NCBI RefSeq assembly: GCF_000499205.1
Contig: NZ_AWUK01000001.1
Location: 124,001 to 188,000 of the forward strand
Length of the DNA: 64,000 nt
Source of the DNA: Paenibacillus sp. MAEPY2
GTDB lineage: Bacteria; Bacillota; Bacilli; Paenibacillales; Paenibacillaceae
Direction: 5' to 3'
Numbering within the stretch: position 1 is the first letter of the stretch; the number at the start of each line of letters is the position of its first letter. This document shows, in pieces, positions 54,187 to 64,000 of this stretch. The translations under genes were made by a program, and so were the position numbers. The notes under the pieces were generated by a model that was not told the origin of the DNA, searched no databases, and was given only the letters and a program-made list of their open reading frames with translations.

Positions 54187-54633
54187 TTATAATGTTTTTT
54201 CCAACTCGTAGCAGCGGCTTAACATAATGTATCGAATCGTGCTATATCCATTTTTTTGGTAAAATCGAAGTCCTTTTGTATTGCCTTCGTCAACCATCAC
54301 TTTGGATCTTTTGCAACCTCGAGATGCCGCAAAGTTTTCCGCTTTGAGCAGCAAAGTCTGGCCGTACCTTTTTCGCTGTTCTTTTGGGGCAACAGCCATC
54401 ATATCCACATACAGCAGTTCGCCGTGCATGAGAAAATGGATGAATGCGACAGCTTCGTTGTCAGGATTCGGTGAGACAACAAAGGTCATGCCCCTGTTCA
54501 TTCGCAGGGGTATTTCTTTGCGAATTTTATTGATTTCACTTTCACTCATATGAGATAGAGGAACAAGTTGAGAGTCAATCAGCCTCATTATGGCGGCATC
54601 ATCCAGCTTGGATTTACGTTGCCGAATCACCAT
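54187..54633 (-). CDS. GNAT family N-acetyltransferase
   Basis: 148 aa. Motif A MAVAPKEQRKRYGQTLLLKA and motif B KGLRFYQKNGYSTIRY are present. AAGGAGG before ATG 54633. Convergent with the Gly/Pro-tailed gene, whose stop is 7 bp away. Substrate unknown. Confidence 0.83.
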   Translation of the reverse strand: MVIRQRKSKLDDAAIMRLIDSQLVPLSHMSESEINKIRKEIPLRMNRGMTFVVSPNPDNEAVAFIHFLMHGELLYVDMMAVAPKEQRKRYGQTLLLKAENFAASRGCKRSKVMVDEGNTKGLRFYQKNGYSTIRYIMLSRCYELEKTL

Positions 54634-54786
54634 CGGAAGCCTCCTTTCAGGACCAGTCGTGCTGCTCGTATATCCTATGCCTGAGGCGAGTTGAAAGGTG
54701 ACTGAATGAAGCGCAGGTATTGGGGTAACGTTAAATATTGGGGATGAAGGATTAGGGACGTTCTGAATTTTTATACAAAAGGGGTA

Positions 54787-54816
54787 TTGACTTATCGGTT
54801 GGAGGAATCATATAAT
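54787..54816 (+). promoter_or_regulatory. Promoter of ilvB leader
   Basis: TTGACT, 18-bp spacer, TATAAT. Confidence 0.8.
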
Positions 54817-55184
54817 GTTCCTAACATTTAACGAGAATATTTCATCGGCTATGAAGAGGACGAAGTTTTAAGGGCTCTTTTGCTCAGAGAGTGGCTGGAA
54901 TTGCTGAAACCACCACCATTATCCCTTATATACGAGCTCACCTCGGAGCTGTTTTCCTGAAAAGCATTGGATGTCACTCCATTGGGTTATTAGGGAAAAT
55001 CGTATGTCTGCGTTACAGACAACAGGTATGGAGAACGGGTATGTCCGTTTGGTCTATCATTTTTTGTACCTGGTAAGGTCCGTTATTGCGAAATTTCGGA
55101 CAAAGTTGGGTGGTACCACGGAAGCAATAACCTTTCGTCCCTCGCAAGCATGAACTTGTTTGCAGGGATGGAAGGTTTTTTTTG
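54817..55184 (+). promoter_or_regulatory. T-box riboswitch, probably Leu (CUC)
   Basis: T-box sequence TGGGTGGTACCACGG at 55107-55121 pairs with uncharged tRNA ends; the stem I apical motif AGAGAGTGGCTGG is at about 54885 and the specifier loop has ACGAGCTCACC, giving CUC at 54937-54939 for leucine. A terminator hairpin (55129-55183) completes it. Upstream of ilvBN this gives control by branched-chain tRNA charging. Confidence 0.85.
55129..55184 (+). terminator. T-box terminator hairpin
   Basis: AACCTTTCGTCCCT... pairs with AGGGATGGAAGGTT, then eight T's. Confidence 0.85.
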
Positions 55185-55231
55185 TAACTTTAAATGTCAG
55201 AATGATGTAAATTCCGAGAGGAGGATGACTG

Positions 55232-56983
55232 ATGGGAGCTCAAATTCCAGAAGTACGATCGACAGATGAATTACGTGAAAAATGGATGAAGCCGGAGGTC
55301 ATTAGCGGTTCCGAAATTCTGCTGAGAAGCTTGTTGCTGGAAGGTGTAGAGTGTGTTTTTGGTTACCCGGGCGGCGCAGTGTTGTACATTTACGATGCGA
55401 TGTATGGTTTCGAGGATTTCAAGCACGTGTTAACCCGTCACGAACAAGGCGCCATTCATGCAGCTGACGGATATGCACGGGCGAGCGGAAAAGTGGGTGT
55501 CTGTATCGCTACCTCCGGACCTGGAGCAACGAATCTGGTTACGGGTATTGCAACAGCGTATATGGATTCCGTACCACTCGTAGTCATTACGGGAAATGTC
55601 ATTTCCAGTCTGATTGGCTCTGATGCTTTCCAGGAAGCGGATATTACCGGAATCACGATGCCAATCACCAAACATAGTTATCTGGTAAAAGACGTAAAAG
55701 ATTTGTCCCGTGTCATTCATGAGGCATTTCATATTGCGAATACAGGACGTAAAGGTCCCGTATTGATCGACATTCCGAAGGATGTATCGGCTAACAAAAC
55801 GTTGTTTGAACCCGTGACTGAACCTGTTATATTGAGAGGGTACAACCCACGGACAGTACCGAACAAACTTCAGGTTGATCGTCTGGCTCAGGCGATTCAG
55901 GAAGCAGAGCGTCCGATGATTCTGGCAGGCGGCGGTGTAGTTTACTCCGGTGGACACGAAGCGCTGTTCGAATTTGTGGAAAAGACAGGCATTCCAATCA
56001 CAACTACACTTCTTGGACTTGGAGCATTCCCGAGTGGTCACGAATTGTGGACCGGGATGCCGGGGATGCACGGAACATACACTTCCAATCAGGCGATTCA
56101 AAAATCGGATTTGCTGATTAACATCGGAGCACGCTTCGATGACCGGGTAACAGGCAAGCTGGACGGATTCGCTCCACATGCCAAAATTGTGCACATTGAC
56201 ATTGATCCGGCTGAGATTGGCAAAAACATTGCAACGGACATTCCAATCGTTGGTGATGTGAAGACGGTTCTGGAAATAGCGAACAAAGAGGTTCAACGCG
56301 CTGGACGTGCAGACGCATGGAGAGACCAGATCAAACAATGGAAACAAGAGAAACCTTACAGCTACACAGATTCAGAGGAAGTATTGAAACCGCAGTGGGT
56401 TGTGGAAATGCTGAATGATACAACCAAGGGCGAAGCAATCGTGACTACGGACGTTGGCCAGCATCAAATGTGGGCAGCACAATATTACAAATTCAACCAA
56501 CCGCGTTCATGGGTAACTTCCGGTGGACTGGGAACGATGGGTTTTGGATTCCCTTCTGCAATCGGTGCTCAAATGGCCAACCCGGACAGACTTGTTATTT
56601 CCATTAACGGTGACGGCGGCATGCAGATGTGTTCTCAGGAACTTGCGATTTGTGCCATTAACAACATCCCGGTGAAGATTGTTATTATCAACAATCAGGT
56701 GCTTGGAATGGTACGTCAGTGGCAAGAGATCATCTATGAGAACCGTTACAGTCATATTGATCTGGCAGGAAGCCCTGATTTTGTAAAACTTGCTGAAGCT
56801 TATGGGGTAAAAGGATTGCGTGCAACCAACAAGGAAGAAGCTGAGCGTGCTTGGCAAGAAGCCCTGGATACACCAGGACCGGTCGTTGTTGAATTCGTAG
56901 TTCGCAAGGAAGAAAATGTTTATCCAATGGTTCCGCAAGGAGCGACAATCGATCAAATGCTGATGGGGGATGCTGAGGAATGA
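55232..56983 (+). CDS. ilvB: Acetolactate synthase, large subunit
   Basis: First common step of Ile, Val and Leu synthesis. 583 aa, ThDP-dependent. Features: FGYPGGAVLYIYDAMYGF, RHEQGAIHAADGYARASGK with the catalytic Glu, GPGATNLVTGIATAYMDS and INGDGGMQMCSQELA for ThDP. ATG 55232 with GAGGAGGATGACTG. Overlaps ilvN by 4 bp. Confidence 0.95.
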   Translation: MGAQIPEVRSTDELREKWMKPEVISGSEILLRSLLLEGVECVFGYPGGAVLYIYDAMYGFEDFKHVLTRHEQGAIHAADGYARASGKVGVCIATSGPGATNLVTGIATAYMDSVPLVVITGNVISSLIGSDAFQEADITGITMPITKHSYLVKDVKDLSRVIHEAFHIANTGRKGPVLIDIPKDVSANKTLFEPVTEPVILRGYNPRTVPNKLQVDRLAQAIQEAERPMILAGGGVVYSGGHEALFEFVEKTGIPITTTLLGLGAFPSGHELWTGMPGMHGTYTSNQAIQKSDLLINIGARFDDRVTGKLDGFAPHAKIVHIDIDPAEIGKNIATDIPIVGDVKTVLEIANKEVQRAGRADAWRDQIKQWKQEKPYSYTDSEEVLKPQWVVEMLNDTTKGEAIVTTDVGQHQMWAAQYYKFNQPRSWVTSGGLGTMGFGFPSAIGAQMANPDRLVISINGDGGMQMCSQELAICAINNIPVKIVIINNQVLGMVRQWQEIIYENRYSHIDLAGSPDFVKLAEAYGVKGLRATNKEEAERAWQEALDTPGPVVVEFVVRKEENVYPMVPQGATIDQMLMGDAEE

Positions 56984-57462
56984 TTAGACATACGATTTCG
57001 ATATTGGTCAACGATCAGCCTGGCGTCCTGCAGCGGGTATCAGGGTTGTTCGGTCGACGGGGATTCAACATTGAGAGCATCACGGTGGGTCAATCCGAGG
57101 AACCGGGTTTGTCCCGGATGGTCATTGTGACAATCGGTGATGACAAAACGCTGGAACAGATTGAAAAGCAACTGTACAAAATCATTGATGTCATCAAAGT
57201 GGTTGATTTCAGTCTGAAACCGATGGTTGCCCGTGAACTTGCATTGATCAAGGTAAAGGCAGAGCCATCCGAACGTCCAGAAATTCTGGGTGTGGTGGAG
57301 ACATTCCGCGCCTCTGTTGTAGATGTTGGTCCAGGCAGTCTGATTGTACAGGTGGTCGGAGATACGGATAAAATTGATGCGATGATTGAATTGCTTAAGC
57401 CCTATGGCATTCGCGAACTGTCACGTACAGGAATAACTGCATTGGTACGAGGTAACGTATAA
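56980..57462 (+). CDS. ilvN: Acetolactate synthase, small subunit
   Basis: 160 aa regulatory subunit. ACT domain at the N-terminus: ISILVNDQPGVLQRVSGLF and GRRGFNIESITVG, followed by the C-terminal domain. ATG 56980 overlaps the ilvB stop by 4 bp (ATGA). Confidence 0.95.
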   Translation: MIRHTISILVNDQPGVLQRVSGLFGRRGFNIESITVGQSEEPGLSRMVIVTIGDDKTLEQIEKQLYKIIDVIKVVDFSLKPMVARELALIKVKAEPSERPEILGVVETFRASVVDVGPGSLIVQVVGDTDKIDAMIELLKPYGIRELSRTGITALVRGNV

Positions 57463-58756
<1,294 letters not shown>

Positions 58757-58878
58757 CATCGGCTTTAAGGTAATCAAGTAAACTTACAGCTTTAACCGGG
58801 AATAGCGGCCGTGCATATGCGTGTGCCGCTATTACTGGTTTAGAGGAACATAAAATACAAGTCTAGGAGGTGCGAGGC

Positions 58879-60420
58879 GTGCGTAAAATCTATGTATTTG
58901 ACACAACGCTGCGTGATGGAGAACAATCCCCGGGGGTCAATCTGAACACTCGTGAAAAGGTGGAAATTGCGCACCAGCTCGAGCGGCTTGGTATTGACAG
59001 GATGGAAGCCGGTTTCCCCGCGGCCTCTCCAGGCGATTTGGCTGCGGTTAATGCAGTAGCCAAAGCGGTCAAAAATGTTACCGTCATTGGCTTGTCCCGC
59101 TCCAGAGAGCAGGATATCGATGCGGTGAAAGAGGCGTTGAAGGGCGCTCAAGACCCGTGTATCCACATCTTTTTGGCAACTTCCCCCATTCATCGCCAGC
59201 ATAAATTGCGGATGGACAGAGTTCAAGTTCTCGATACAGCTCGGTCAGCCATCCGCTATGCGAAGAATACTTTTTCGAAGATTGAATTCTCTTTGGAGGA
59301 TGCAGGTCGGACCGAGTATGATTTCCTCGTTGAGATGGTGAATATGGCTGTGGAAGAAGGCGCAGCTGTTGTAAATATCCCGGATACCGTTGGCTATCTG
59401 AGCCCATACGAATACGGAAACATTTTCAAACATCTCAAGGAAAACGTACACAACATTGATAAGGTGCAGCTGAGTGCACACTGTCATAACGACCTGGGGA
59501 TGGCAACTGCCAACACACTCGCAGCGATTCTGAACGGAGCCGATCAGATTGAGGGCACCATCAACGGCATTGGTGAACGTGCAGGTAATACCGCGATTGA
59601 AGAAATTGCCATGGCACTGGAGACACGTCAGGAATTTTTCCAGGCGAAAACTACGCTGCAGCTTTCTGAAATTGCTCGGACCAGTCGTCTCGTGAGTCGT
59701 TTGACGGGTATGGTTGTGCCTGGGAATAAAGCGATTGTTGGTGCGAATGCGTTTGCACACGAATCCGGAATTCACCAGGATGGCATGCTGAAGGAGAAAA
59801 CAACCTACGAAATTATGACGCCAGAGACCATCGGTCTCAAGGAAAGCAAGCTCGTATTGGGTAAACACTCGGGACGTCATGCCTTCCGTGAGCGCTTGAT
59901 TGAGCTAGGTTATGAACTGGAAGATGAAGCATTGAACCGTGCTTTTGCCCAATTCAAAGATCTGGCTGATAAGAAAAAAGAAGTGACAGATGAGGATTTG
60001 CTGGCGGTCATCGAAGAGAAATTGCAGGATGCACCTGAAGTGTTTAAACTGGAATCCATCTTTGTGACGTATGGTGATGAATCCATTCCAACGGCTAAAG
60101 TTCGTATTGCAACACTTGAGGGTGATACGGTGGAACAAAAAGCTGAAGGTAATGGGTCTGTTGATGCCATTTATAATGCTATTGACCAAGTGAGCGGAGA
60201 AGAGGTAACGCTATCCGACTACTCGATCAAATCGGTTACGCATGGTAAGGATGCATTGGGTGAGGTTCATGTCGTACTTACTCAAAACGAAATATCTGTA
60301 CAAGGACGTGGCGTAAGTACCGATATTCTGGGTGCCAGTGCACGTGCTTATGTAGATGGCTTGAACAAATTGATAGAGAAACGCAAGACTTACACGAATC
60401 GCGTTAATGTGAACCTGTAA
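58879..60420 (+). CDS. leuA: 2-isopropylmalate synthase
   Basis: First step of leucine synthesis: condenses acetyl-CoA with 2-oxoisovalerate. 513 aa. DTTLRDGEQSPGVNL, SAHCHNDLG metal site, and a C-terminal LeuA regulatory domain. GTG 58879 is 6 nt after AGGAGGTG; GTG 58870 in frame lies inside the RBS. Confidence 0.95.
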   Translation: MRKIYVFDTTLRDGEQSPGVNLNTREKVEIAHQLERLGIDRMEAGFPAASPGDLAAVNAVAKAVKNVTVIGLSRSREQDIDAVKEALKGAQDPCIHIFLATSPIHRQHKLRMDRVQVLDTARSAIRYAKNTFSKIEFSLEDAGRTEYDFLVEMVNMAVEEGAAVVNIPDTVGYLSPYEYGNIFKHLKENVHNIDKVQLSAHCHNDLGMATANTLAAILNGADQIEGTINGIGERAGNTAIEEIAMALETRQEFFQAKTTLQLSEIARTSRLVSRLTGMVVPGNKAIVGANAFAHESGIHQDGMLKEKTTYEIMTPETIGLKESKLVLGKHSGRHAFRERLIELGYELEDEALNRAFAQFKDLADKKKEVTDEDLLAVIEEKLQDAPEVFKLESIFVTYGDESIPTAKVRIATLEGDTVEQKAEGNGSVDAIYNAIDQVSGEEVTLSDYSIKSVTHGKDALGEVHVVLTQNEISVQGRGVSTDILGASARAYVDGLNKLIEKRKTYTNRVNVNL

Positions 60421-60526
60421 CATATCATTTGCAGCAAGCAAAGCTCTTCATTGGACTGGAATTCGTCTGGCTGGAGAAGCTGAGATGGAGTTCCCATCCG
60501 GGGTGTGTCAGTGCAGTGAGGTACAT

Positions 60527-60568
60527 AAAAAGTCTGACCCTCAACATGTGAAGGTCAGACTTTTTTTG
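60527..60568. terminator. Terminator after leuA
   Basis: AAAAAGTCTGACC, 13-nt loop, GGTCAGACTTTTTTT. Sits between leuA and the convergent aldo/keto reductase, so it may serve both. Confidence 0.9.
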
Positions 60569-60648
60569 TTGTCATATCATAGGATAATTGATTTATATAT
60601 AGAGCATTTTTCGTTAAAAAGATGTATTCAGTTTAAGCCGTTAAGCTT

Positions 60649-61629
60649 TTACCAAGCATATGCATTCGGAGCTTGTCCTCCCGGACCCGGAAAGATTTCA
60701 TCCAAACGTTTGAGGACCGCTTCATCCAAAGTAACATCCAAACATTTGAGTGCCGTTTCAAACTGCTCCAGCGTACGGGGCCCAATAATGGGTGCGGTAA
60801 CTGCCGGATTAGCAGCAACCCAGGCCAAAGCTATGGTATCCTGTGGTTCGCCGAGTTCACGGCAAAGTGCCGCGAATTGTTCCAGCTGCGTTTGATGGGA
60901 CTCAATCCGTTCAGCAATGCCACCACTGCGTGTGCCTTCCAGCTTTTGGAGCGCATTACGTCCGAGTAACCCACCATCAAGCGGACTCCACGGAATAACG
61001 CCAAGGCCCAGCTCTTTCGCTGCGGGCAGCACTTCGAGCTCAGGCAAACGGCAGTTGAGACTGTATTTATGCTGCTCGGATACAAGCCCGAGGAAATGAC
61101 GATTCTTGGCTTCACTTTGAGCAACGGCAATCTGCCACCCAGCAAAGTTGCTTGAACCTACATAACCAATTTTGCCCTGATGAACAGCGTTCTCAAATGC
61201 GCCCCACAGCTCGTCCCACGAAATAGCAGGATCAACATGGTGCATCTGGTAGAGTTCAACATGATCGGTTTGCAGGCGGCGGAGGGAACCTTCCAGATGA
61301 CGTCTGATTTTGTAAGCGGAGAGACCGGCATCGTTGTTTGGACCGTCTGTATCATCGTGCATGGAGCCATAGACTTTGGTCGCCAGAACGACTTTTTCAC
61401 GTCTGCCGCCGCCCTGTTTAAACCAGCGTCCAATGATCTCCTCGGTGAGACCCGAATTTTCGCCCCAGCCATAAATGTTAGCGGTATCAAAAAAGTTCAC
61501 ACCGGCATCGAGTGCCGCATCCATGATACGGAATGCCTCTTTTTCGTCTGTAGCAGGCCCAAAATTCATTGTGCCGAGACAGATCCGGCTGACTTTAAGA
61601 CCTGATTTTCCCAAGTACGTGTATTGCAT
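60649..61629 (-). CDS. Aldo/keto reductase
   Basis: 326 aa. AKR signatures: GVNFFDTANIYGWGENSGLTEE (split as GVNFFDTANIYGWG and ENSGLTEE), LYQMHHVDPAISWDE and WVAANPAVTAPIIGPR. Catalytic Tyr is in ANIYGWG and Lys in LATKVYG. AGGAGGG before ATG 61629. It interrupts the leuA-leuB order on the other strand and could be a later insertion. Confidence 0.9.
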   Translation of the reverse strand: MQYTYLGKSGLKVSRICLGTMNFGPATDEKEAFRIMDAALDAGVNFFDTANIYGWGENSGLTEEIIGRWFKQGGGRREKVVLATKVYGSMHDDTDGPNNDAGLSAYKIRRHLEGSLRRLQTDHVELYQMHHVDPAISWDELWGAFENAVHQGKIGYVGSSNFAGWQIAVAQSEAKNRHFLGLVSEQHKYSLNCRLPELEVLPAAKELGLGVIPWSPLDGGLLGRNALQKLEGTRSGGIAERIESHQTQLEQFAALCRELGEPQDTIALAWVAANPAVTAPIIGPRTLEQFETALKCLDVTLDEAVLKRLDEIFPGPGGQAPNAYAW

Positions 61630-61860
61630 GATTGCAATCCCTCCTGAGTTACCTGAATTTGTCTTCAGGCTTTATTTTAACTCAGTCAGAGGTACAGAAC
61701 AACCAATCCAAAACCACTTATAGGCAAAAACTATTATAGTCATAGATTGTATATCTTGGTCAAATGACCTCTGAATATGATACAAAAGAGAGAGTTATAA
61801 ATGACACGTTAATTATTGAAGCGAACAATCGAATGAATCGATATAAGGAGTGGACAACCC

Positions 61861-62946
61861 ATGGCAGACGTGAAAAAAATTGCAGTAATCGCAGGCGACG
61901 GAATCGGTCCTGAAGTTGTAGCCGAGGCAGAAAAAGTTCTCAAACGTACGGAGGAAGTGTTCGGATACCGTTTTGAGACAGAGCATGCACTGTTTGGTGG
62001 AATCGCCATTGATGAGAAAGGTACACCGCTTCCTGAAGAAACACTGACCGTATGTAAAAGTGCGGATGCCGTGCTGCTTGGAGCCGTTGGCGGTCCAAAA
62101 TGGGACAACAACAGCAAAGAATTGCGTCCGGAAACAGGCTTGCTTGGCATTCGTAAAGCGCTCGGACTGTTCTCGAACCTGCGTCCGGCCGTCGTATTTG
62201 ATTGCTTGAAGGATGCTTCCACCTTGAAACCGGAAGTGCTGGAAGGTACGGATCTGATGGTCGTGCGTGAGTTGACCGGAGGAATCTACTTTGGTGAAAA
62301 GTTCAGACGTGAAGGTGCACAAGGCGAGGAAGCCGTAGATACATGTGTATATAATGTAACCGAAGTGGAGCGCATCGTTCGTCAGGCGTTTGTAATTGCT
62401 CAAGGACGCAGCAAGAGGCTGGCTTCTGTAGATAAAGCCAACGTGCTCGAAACTTCCCGTCTTTGGAGAGAAGTCGTTAACCGTGTAGCACCGGAATATC
62501 CGGATGTTGAAGTGGAACATGTACTTGTTGACAACTGTGCAATGCAGCTGCTGCGTCGTCCATCCAGCTTTGACGTAATCGTGACTGAAAATATGTTCGG
62601 AGATATCCTTAGTGATGAAGCAGCGATGCTGACAGGTTCGATCGGCATGCTGGCATCCGCATCGCTGGGTGAAGGCAGCTTTGGTTTGTATGAGCCAGTA
62701 CACGGTTCAGCACCGGATATCGCAGGTCAAGGACTGGCGAATCCGATCGCAACAATCCTTTCGCTGGCATTGATGTTCCGTACAACCTTTGGTTATGCGG
62801 AAGGTGCTGACGCAATTGAAGCAGCTGTGTCTGATGTGCTGAATGCAGGACATCGTACGAGTGACATCGCTGTAGACAAGAGCAAAGCAATTAGCACGAC
62901 GGAAATGGGCGATCTGATCGTCGCGGCAATTCAGAAACAGGCGTAA
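61861..62946 (+). CDS. leuB: 3-isopropylmalate dehydrogenase
   Basis: Leucine synthesis; oxidises 3-isopropylmalate with NAD. 361 aa. [40 protein letters not shown] and [21 protein letters not shown] (split as [12 protein letters not shown] and AAMLTGSIG). AAGGAGTGG before ATG 61861. Separated from leuA by the reductase. Confidence 0.95.
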   Translation: MADVKKIAVIAGDGIGPEVVAEAEKVLKRTEEVFGYRFETEHALFGGIAIDEKGTPLPEETLTVCKSADAVLLGAVGGPKWDNNSKELRPETGLLGIRKALGLFSNLRPAVVFDCLKDASTLKPEVLEGTDLMVVRELTGGIYFGEKFRREGAQGEEAVDTCVYNVTEVERIVRQAFVIAQGRSKRLASVDKANVLETSRLWREVVNRVAPEYPDVEVEHVLVDNCAMQLLRRPSSFDVIVTENMFGDILSDEAAMLTGSIGMLASASLGEGSFGLYEPVHGSAPDIAGQGLANPIATILSLALMFRTTFGYAEGADAIEAAVSDVLNAGHRTSDIAVDKSKAISTTEMGDLIVAAIQKQA

Positions 62947-62960
62947 TAATAGGAATAACA

Positions 62961-63018
62961 GAACAGCTCTTTGCTCCGATCCGGGATTGCAGAGGGCTGT
63001 TCCTTTATGATTTTTGCC
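62961..63018 (+). terminator. Terminator after leuB
   Basis: GAACAGCTCTTTGC, loop, GCAGAGGGCTGTTC then a broken T-run. Confidence 0.75.
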
Positions 63019-63033
63019 ACGAAAAATCCTTAT

Positions 63034-63048
63034 TTATAATTATTATAA
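63034..63048 (+). promoter_or_regulatory. PerR operator
   Basis: TTATAATTATTATAA, a perfect match to the PerR box TTATAATNATTATAA, 20 bp before the -35 of the peroxiredoxin promoter. Confidence 0.85.
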
Positions 63049-63067
63049 AAAAACAACGATTATAATC

Positions 63068-63096
63068 TTGACTTTGAGAAGTCCGGATGATAACAT
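63068..63096 (+). promoter_or_regulatory. Promoter of the peroxiredoxin gene
   Basis: TTGACT, 17-bp spacer, TAACAT. Confidence 0.75.
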
Positions 63097-63139
63097 TTTA
63101 CTTGTACTTGTTATCAAGTAACAATATTACTTTAATTAG

Positions 63140-63163
63140 AAGAAAAACGTTCACGTTTTTCTT
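63140..63163 (+). other. Hairpin in peroxiredoxin 5' leader
   Basis: AAGAAAAACG, TTCA, CGTTTTTCTT: a perfect 10-bp inverted repeat with a T-rich right arm. Could act as an attenuator or mRNA stabiliser. Confidence 0.5.
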
Positions 63164-63219
63164 AATGATGAGCATTCAACTTGAGTGCTTACATAATCCC
63201 AAAGGAGGAATTGTTAGTT

Positions 63220-63759
63220 ATGGCAGAACGTTTGGTTGGTAGACCCGCACCGGATTTTGCAATGGAAACAGTATCGGGAGATGGACAAGACTTTGGTTCC
63301 GTAAAACTGTCCGATTATCGTGGCAAATGGCTCGTATTTTTCTTTTATCCTTTGGATTTCACTTTTGTGTGCCCAACTGAAATTACAGCTTTGAGTGATG
63401 CTGCTGAGCAATTCAAAGCTTTGGATACTGAAGTTCTTGGCGTGAGCGTTGACTCCGTACACAGCCACAAAGCTTGGATCAACACACCTAAAGACAGCAA
63501 TGGTCTGGGTCAATTGAACTTCCCATTGGCGTCCGATATCACGAAACAAGTTGCTAAAGATTATGGCATTCTGATCGAAGAAGAAGGCGTTGCACTGCGC
63601 GGCCTGTTCATCATTGATCCAGAAGGCGAATTGAAATATCAAGTGGTTAACCACAATGATGTAGGCCGCAGTGTTGAAGAAACACTTCGCGTACTGCAAG
63701 CTCTGCAATCCGGTGGATTGTGTGCAATGAACTGGAAACCAGGCGACAACAACCTGTAA
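63220..63759 (+). CDS. Typical 2-Cys peroxiredoxin (YkuU-like)
   Basis: Reduces peroxides. 179 aa, close in motif layout to Bacillus YkuU. Peroxidatic Cys51 in DFTFVCPTEITALSD, and the resolving Cys168 in QSGGLCAMNWKPG. ATG 63220 is chosen, with AAAGGAGG at 63201-63208 and a longish 11-nt gap; a TTG at 63211 would lie too close. Transcribed from its own PerR-box promoter, so probably induced by peroxide. Confidence 0.92.
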   Translation: MAERLVGRPAPDFAMETVSGDGQDFGSVKLSDYRGKWLVFFFYPLDFTFVCPTEITALSDAAEQFKALDTEVLGVSVDSVHSHKAWINTPKDSNGLGQLNFPLASDITKQVAKDYGILIEEEGVALRGLFIIDPEGELKYQVVNHNDVGRSVEETLRVLQALQSGGLCAMNWKPGDNNL

Positions 63760-63788
63760 GCCTGATTTAACTTGAACGTTTGTAGTTC

Positions 63789-63822
63789 AAGCCCTCATCC
63801 CTCATGGGATTGAGGGCTTTTT
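63789..63822 (+). terminator. Terminator after peroxiredoxin
   Basis: AAGCCCTCATCCC, TCAT, GGGATTGAGGGCTTTTT. Confidence 0.92.
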
Positions 63823-64000
63823 GCACCCTTTTGCCAGAATATAAGCCTTATAGGAAGAAAATTGTTTAAACAGGGACGTCAACGTGGTAATGATGTAATA
63901 GAAGAATGCCTTCATTTTATCTTTGGAAAGAGGAATCGAAGGGCCTTAAGGCGAATAGGGTATGGAAACCCGGTAAATATTCCGGTGCTCTGCATTTATA

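Larger units (their letters stand above)
54634..55231 (+). promoter_or_regulatory. Control region of ilvB with T-box
   Basis: Promoter at 54787-54816, then a T-box leader (54817-55184) and the ribosome site GAGAGGAGG before ilvB. Nothing else is seen at 54634-54780. Confidence 0.85.

Noticed and set aside
55430..56347. Long open frame antisense to ilvB
   Set aside because: Shadow of a highly expressed codon-biased gene, no RBS and no domain.
63823..64000. Possible riboswitch or gene start at the right edge
   Set aside because: Contains short complementary words (AAACCCGG, TTCCGGTG) but too little sequence before the window ends and no known class recognised.

Overview
The window reads as a chromosomal segment of a low-to-mid GC, spore-forming Firmicute, almost certainly Paenibacillus. 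Indications are Shine-Dalgarno sites of the GGAGG type with frequent GTG and TTG starts, an SLH-domain surface protein, LplB/YtcP-type sugar permeases beside a membrane-bound AraC regulator, an L20 leader before infC-rpmI-rplT, a T-box before ilvBN, and a perfect PerR box. No rRNA, tRNA, CRISPR array or prophage was seen. One complete IS3-family element is present.

Layout. 0-1.5 kb: an unrecognised acidic protein and a TIGR01777-type epimerase. 2.0-8.5 kb: a tightly overlapping set (KAS III-like enzyme, ATP-grasp ligase, NAD epimerase, MBL-fold hydrolase, F390-synthetase-like adenylating enzyme, then an SDR) that looks like a small biosynthetic operon of unknown product. 8.5-20 kb: many short enzymes (DJ-1/PfpI, several GNAT acetyltransferases including one broken by an amber codon and one with an apparent internal deletion, a kinase-like protein, two NUDIX hydrolases, cupin, NTF2-like), with murI, coaA and a DUF423 membrane protein among them. 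20.2-25.2 kb: an SLH protein and a 1214-residue secreted Ig-like protein. 25.4-30.1 kb: odhAB of the TCA cycle. 30.1-34 kb (mostly minus strand): lipase-like hydrolase, manA, mnmM-like methyltransferase, radical SAM protein. 34.2-36.6 kb: small protein, trmB, and an IS3 element that has split the trmB terminator. 36.7-42.8 kb: AraC-type sensor-regulator divergent from a sugar or oligosaccharide ABC importer. 42.9-46.6 kb: UgtP-like glycolipid glucosyltransferase, PAP2 phosphatase, GT2 glycosyltransferase. 46.6-48.1 kb: infC-rpmI-rplT. 48.6-53.6 kb: nucleoside (BMP/Nup type) ABC importer. 53.8-54.6 kb: Gly/Pro/Tyr-tailed small protein and a GNAT. 54.8-63 kb: branched-chain amino-acid genes ilvB-ilvN-ilvC-leuA, an aldo/keto reductase on the other strand, and leuB. 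63.0-63.8 kb: a PerR-box peroxiredoxin.

The most interesting items outside ordinary genes are structured noncoding segments: a multi-hairpin region inside the nucleoside importer operon, a switch-like three-segment pairing between ilvN and ilvC, a bulged multi-stem element before murI, direct-repeat arrays plus a catabolite-response-like site before the sugar importer, and the IS insertion inside a terminator loop with a visible 3-bp target duplication. The unnamed KAS III/ATP-grasp/epimerase/MBL/adenylate-forming operon is the best candidate for an undescribed pathway. All family assignments are by recognition of motifs; no database search was run.
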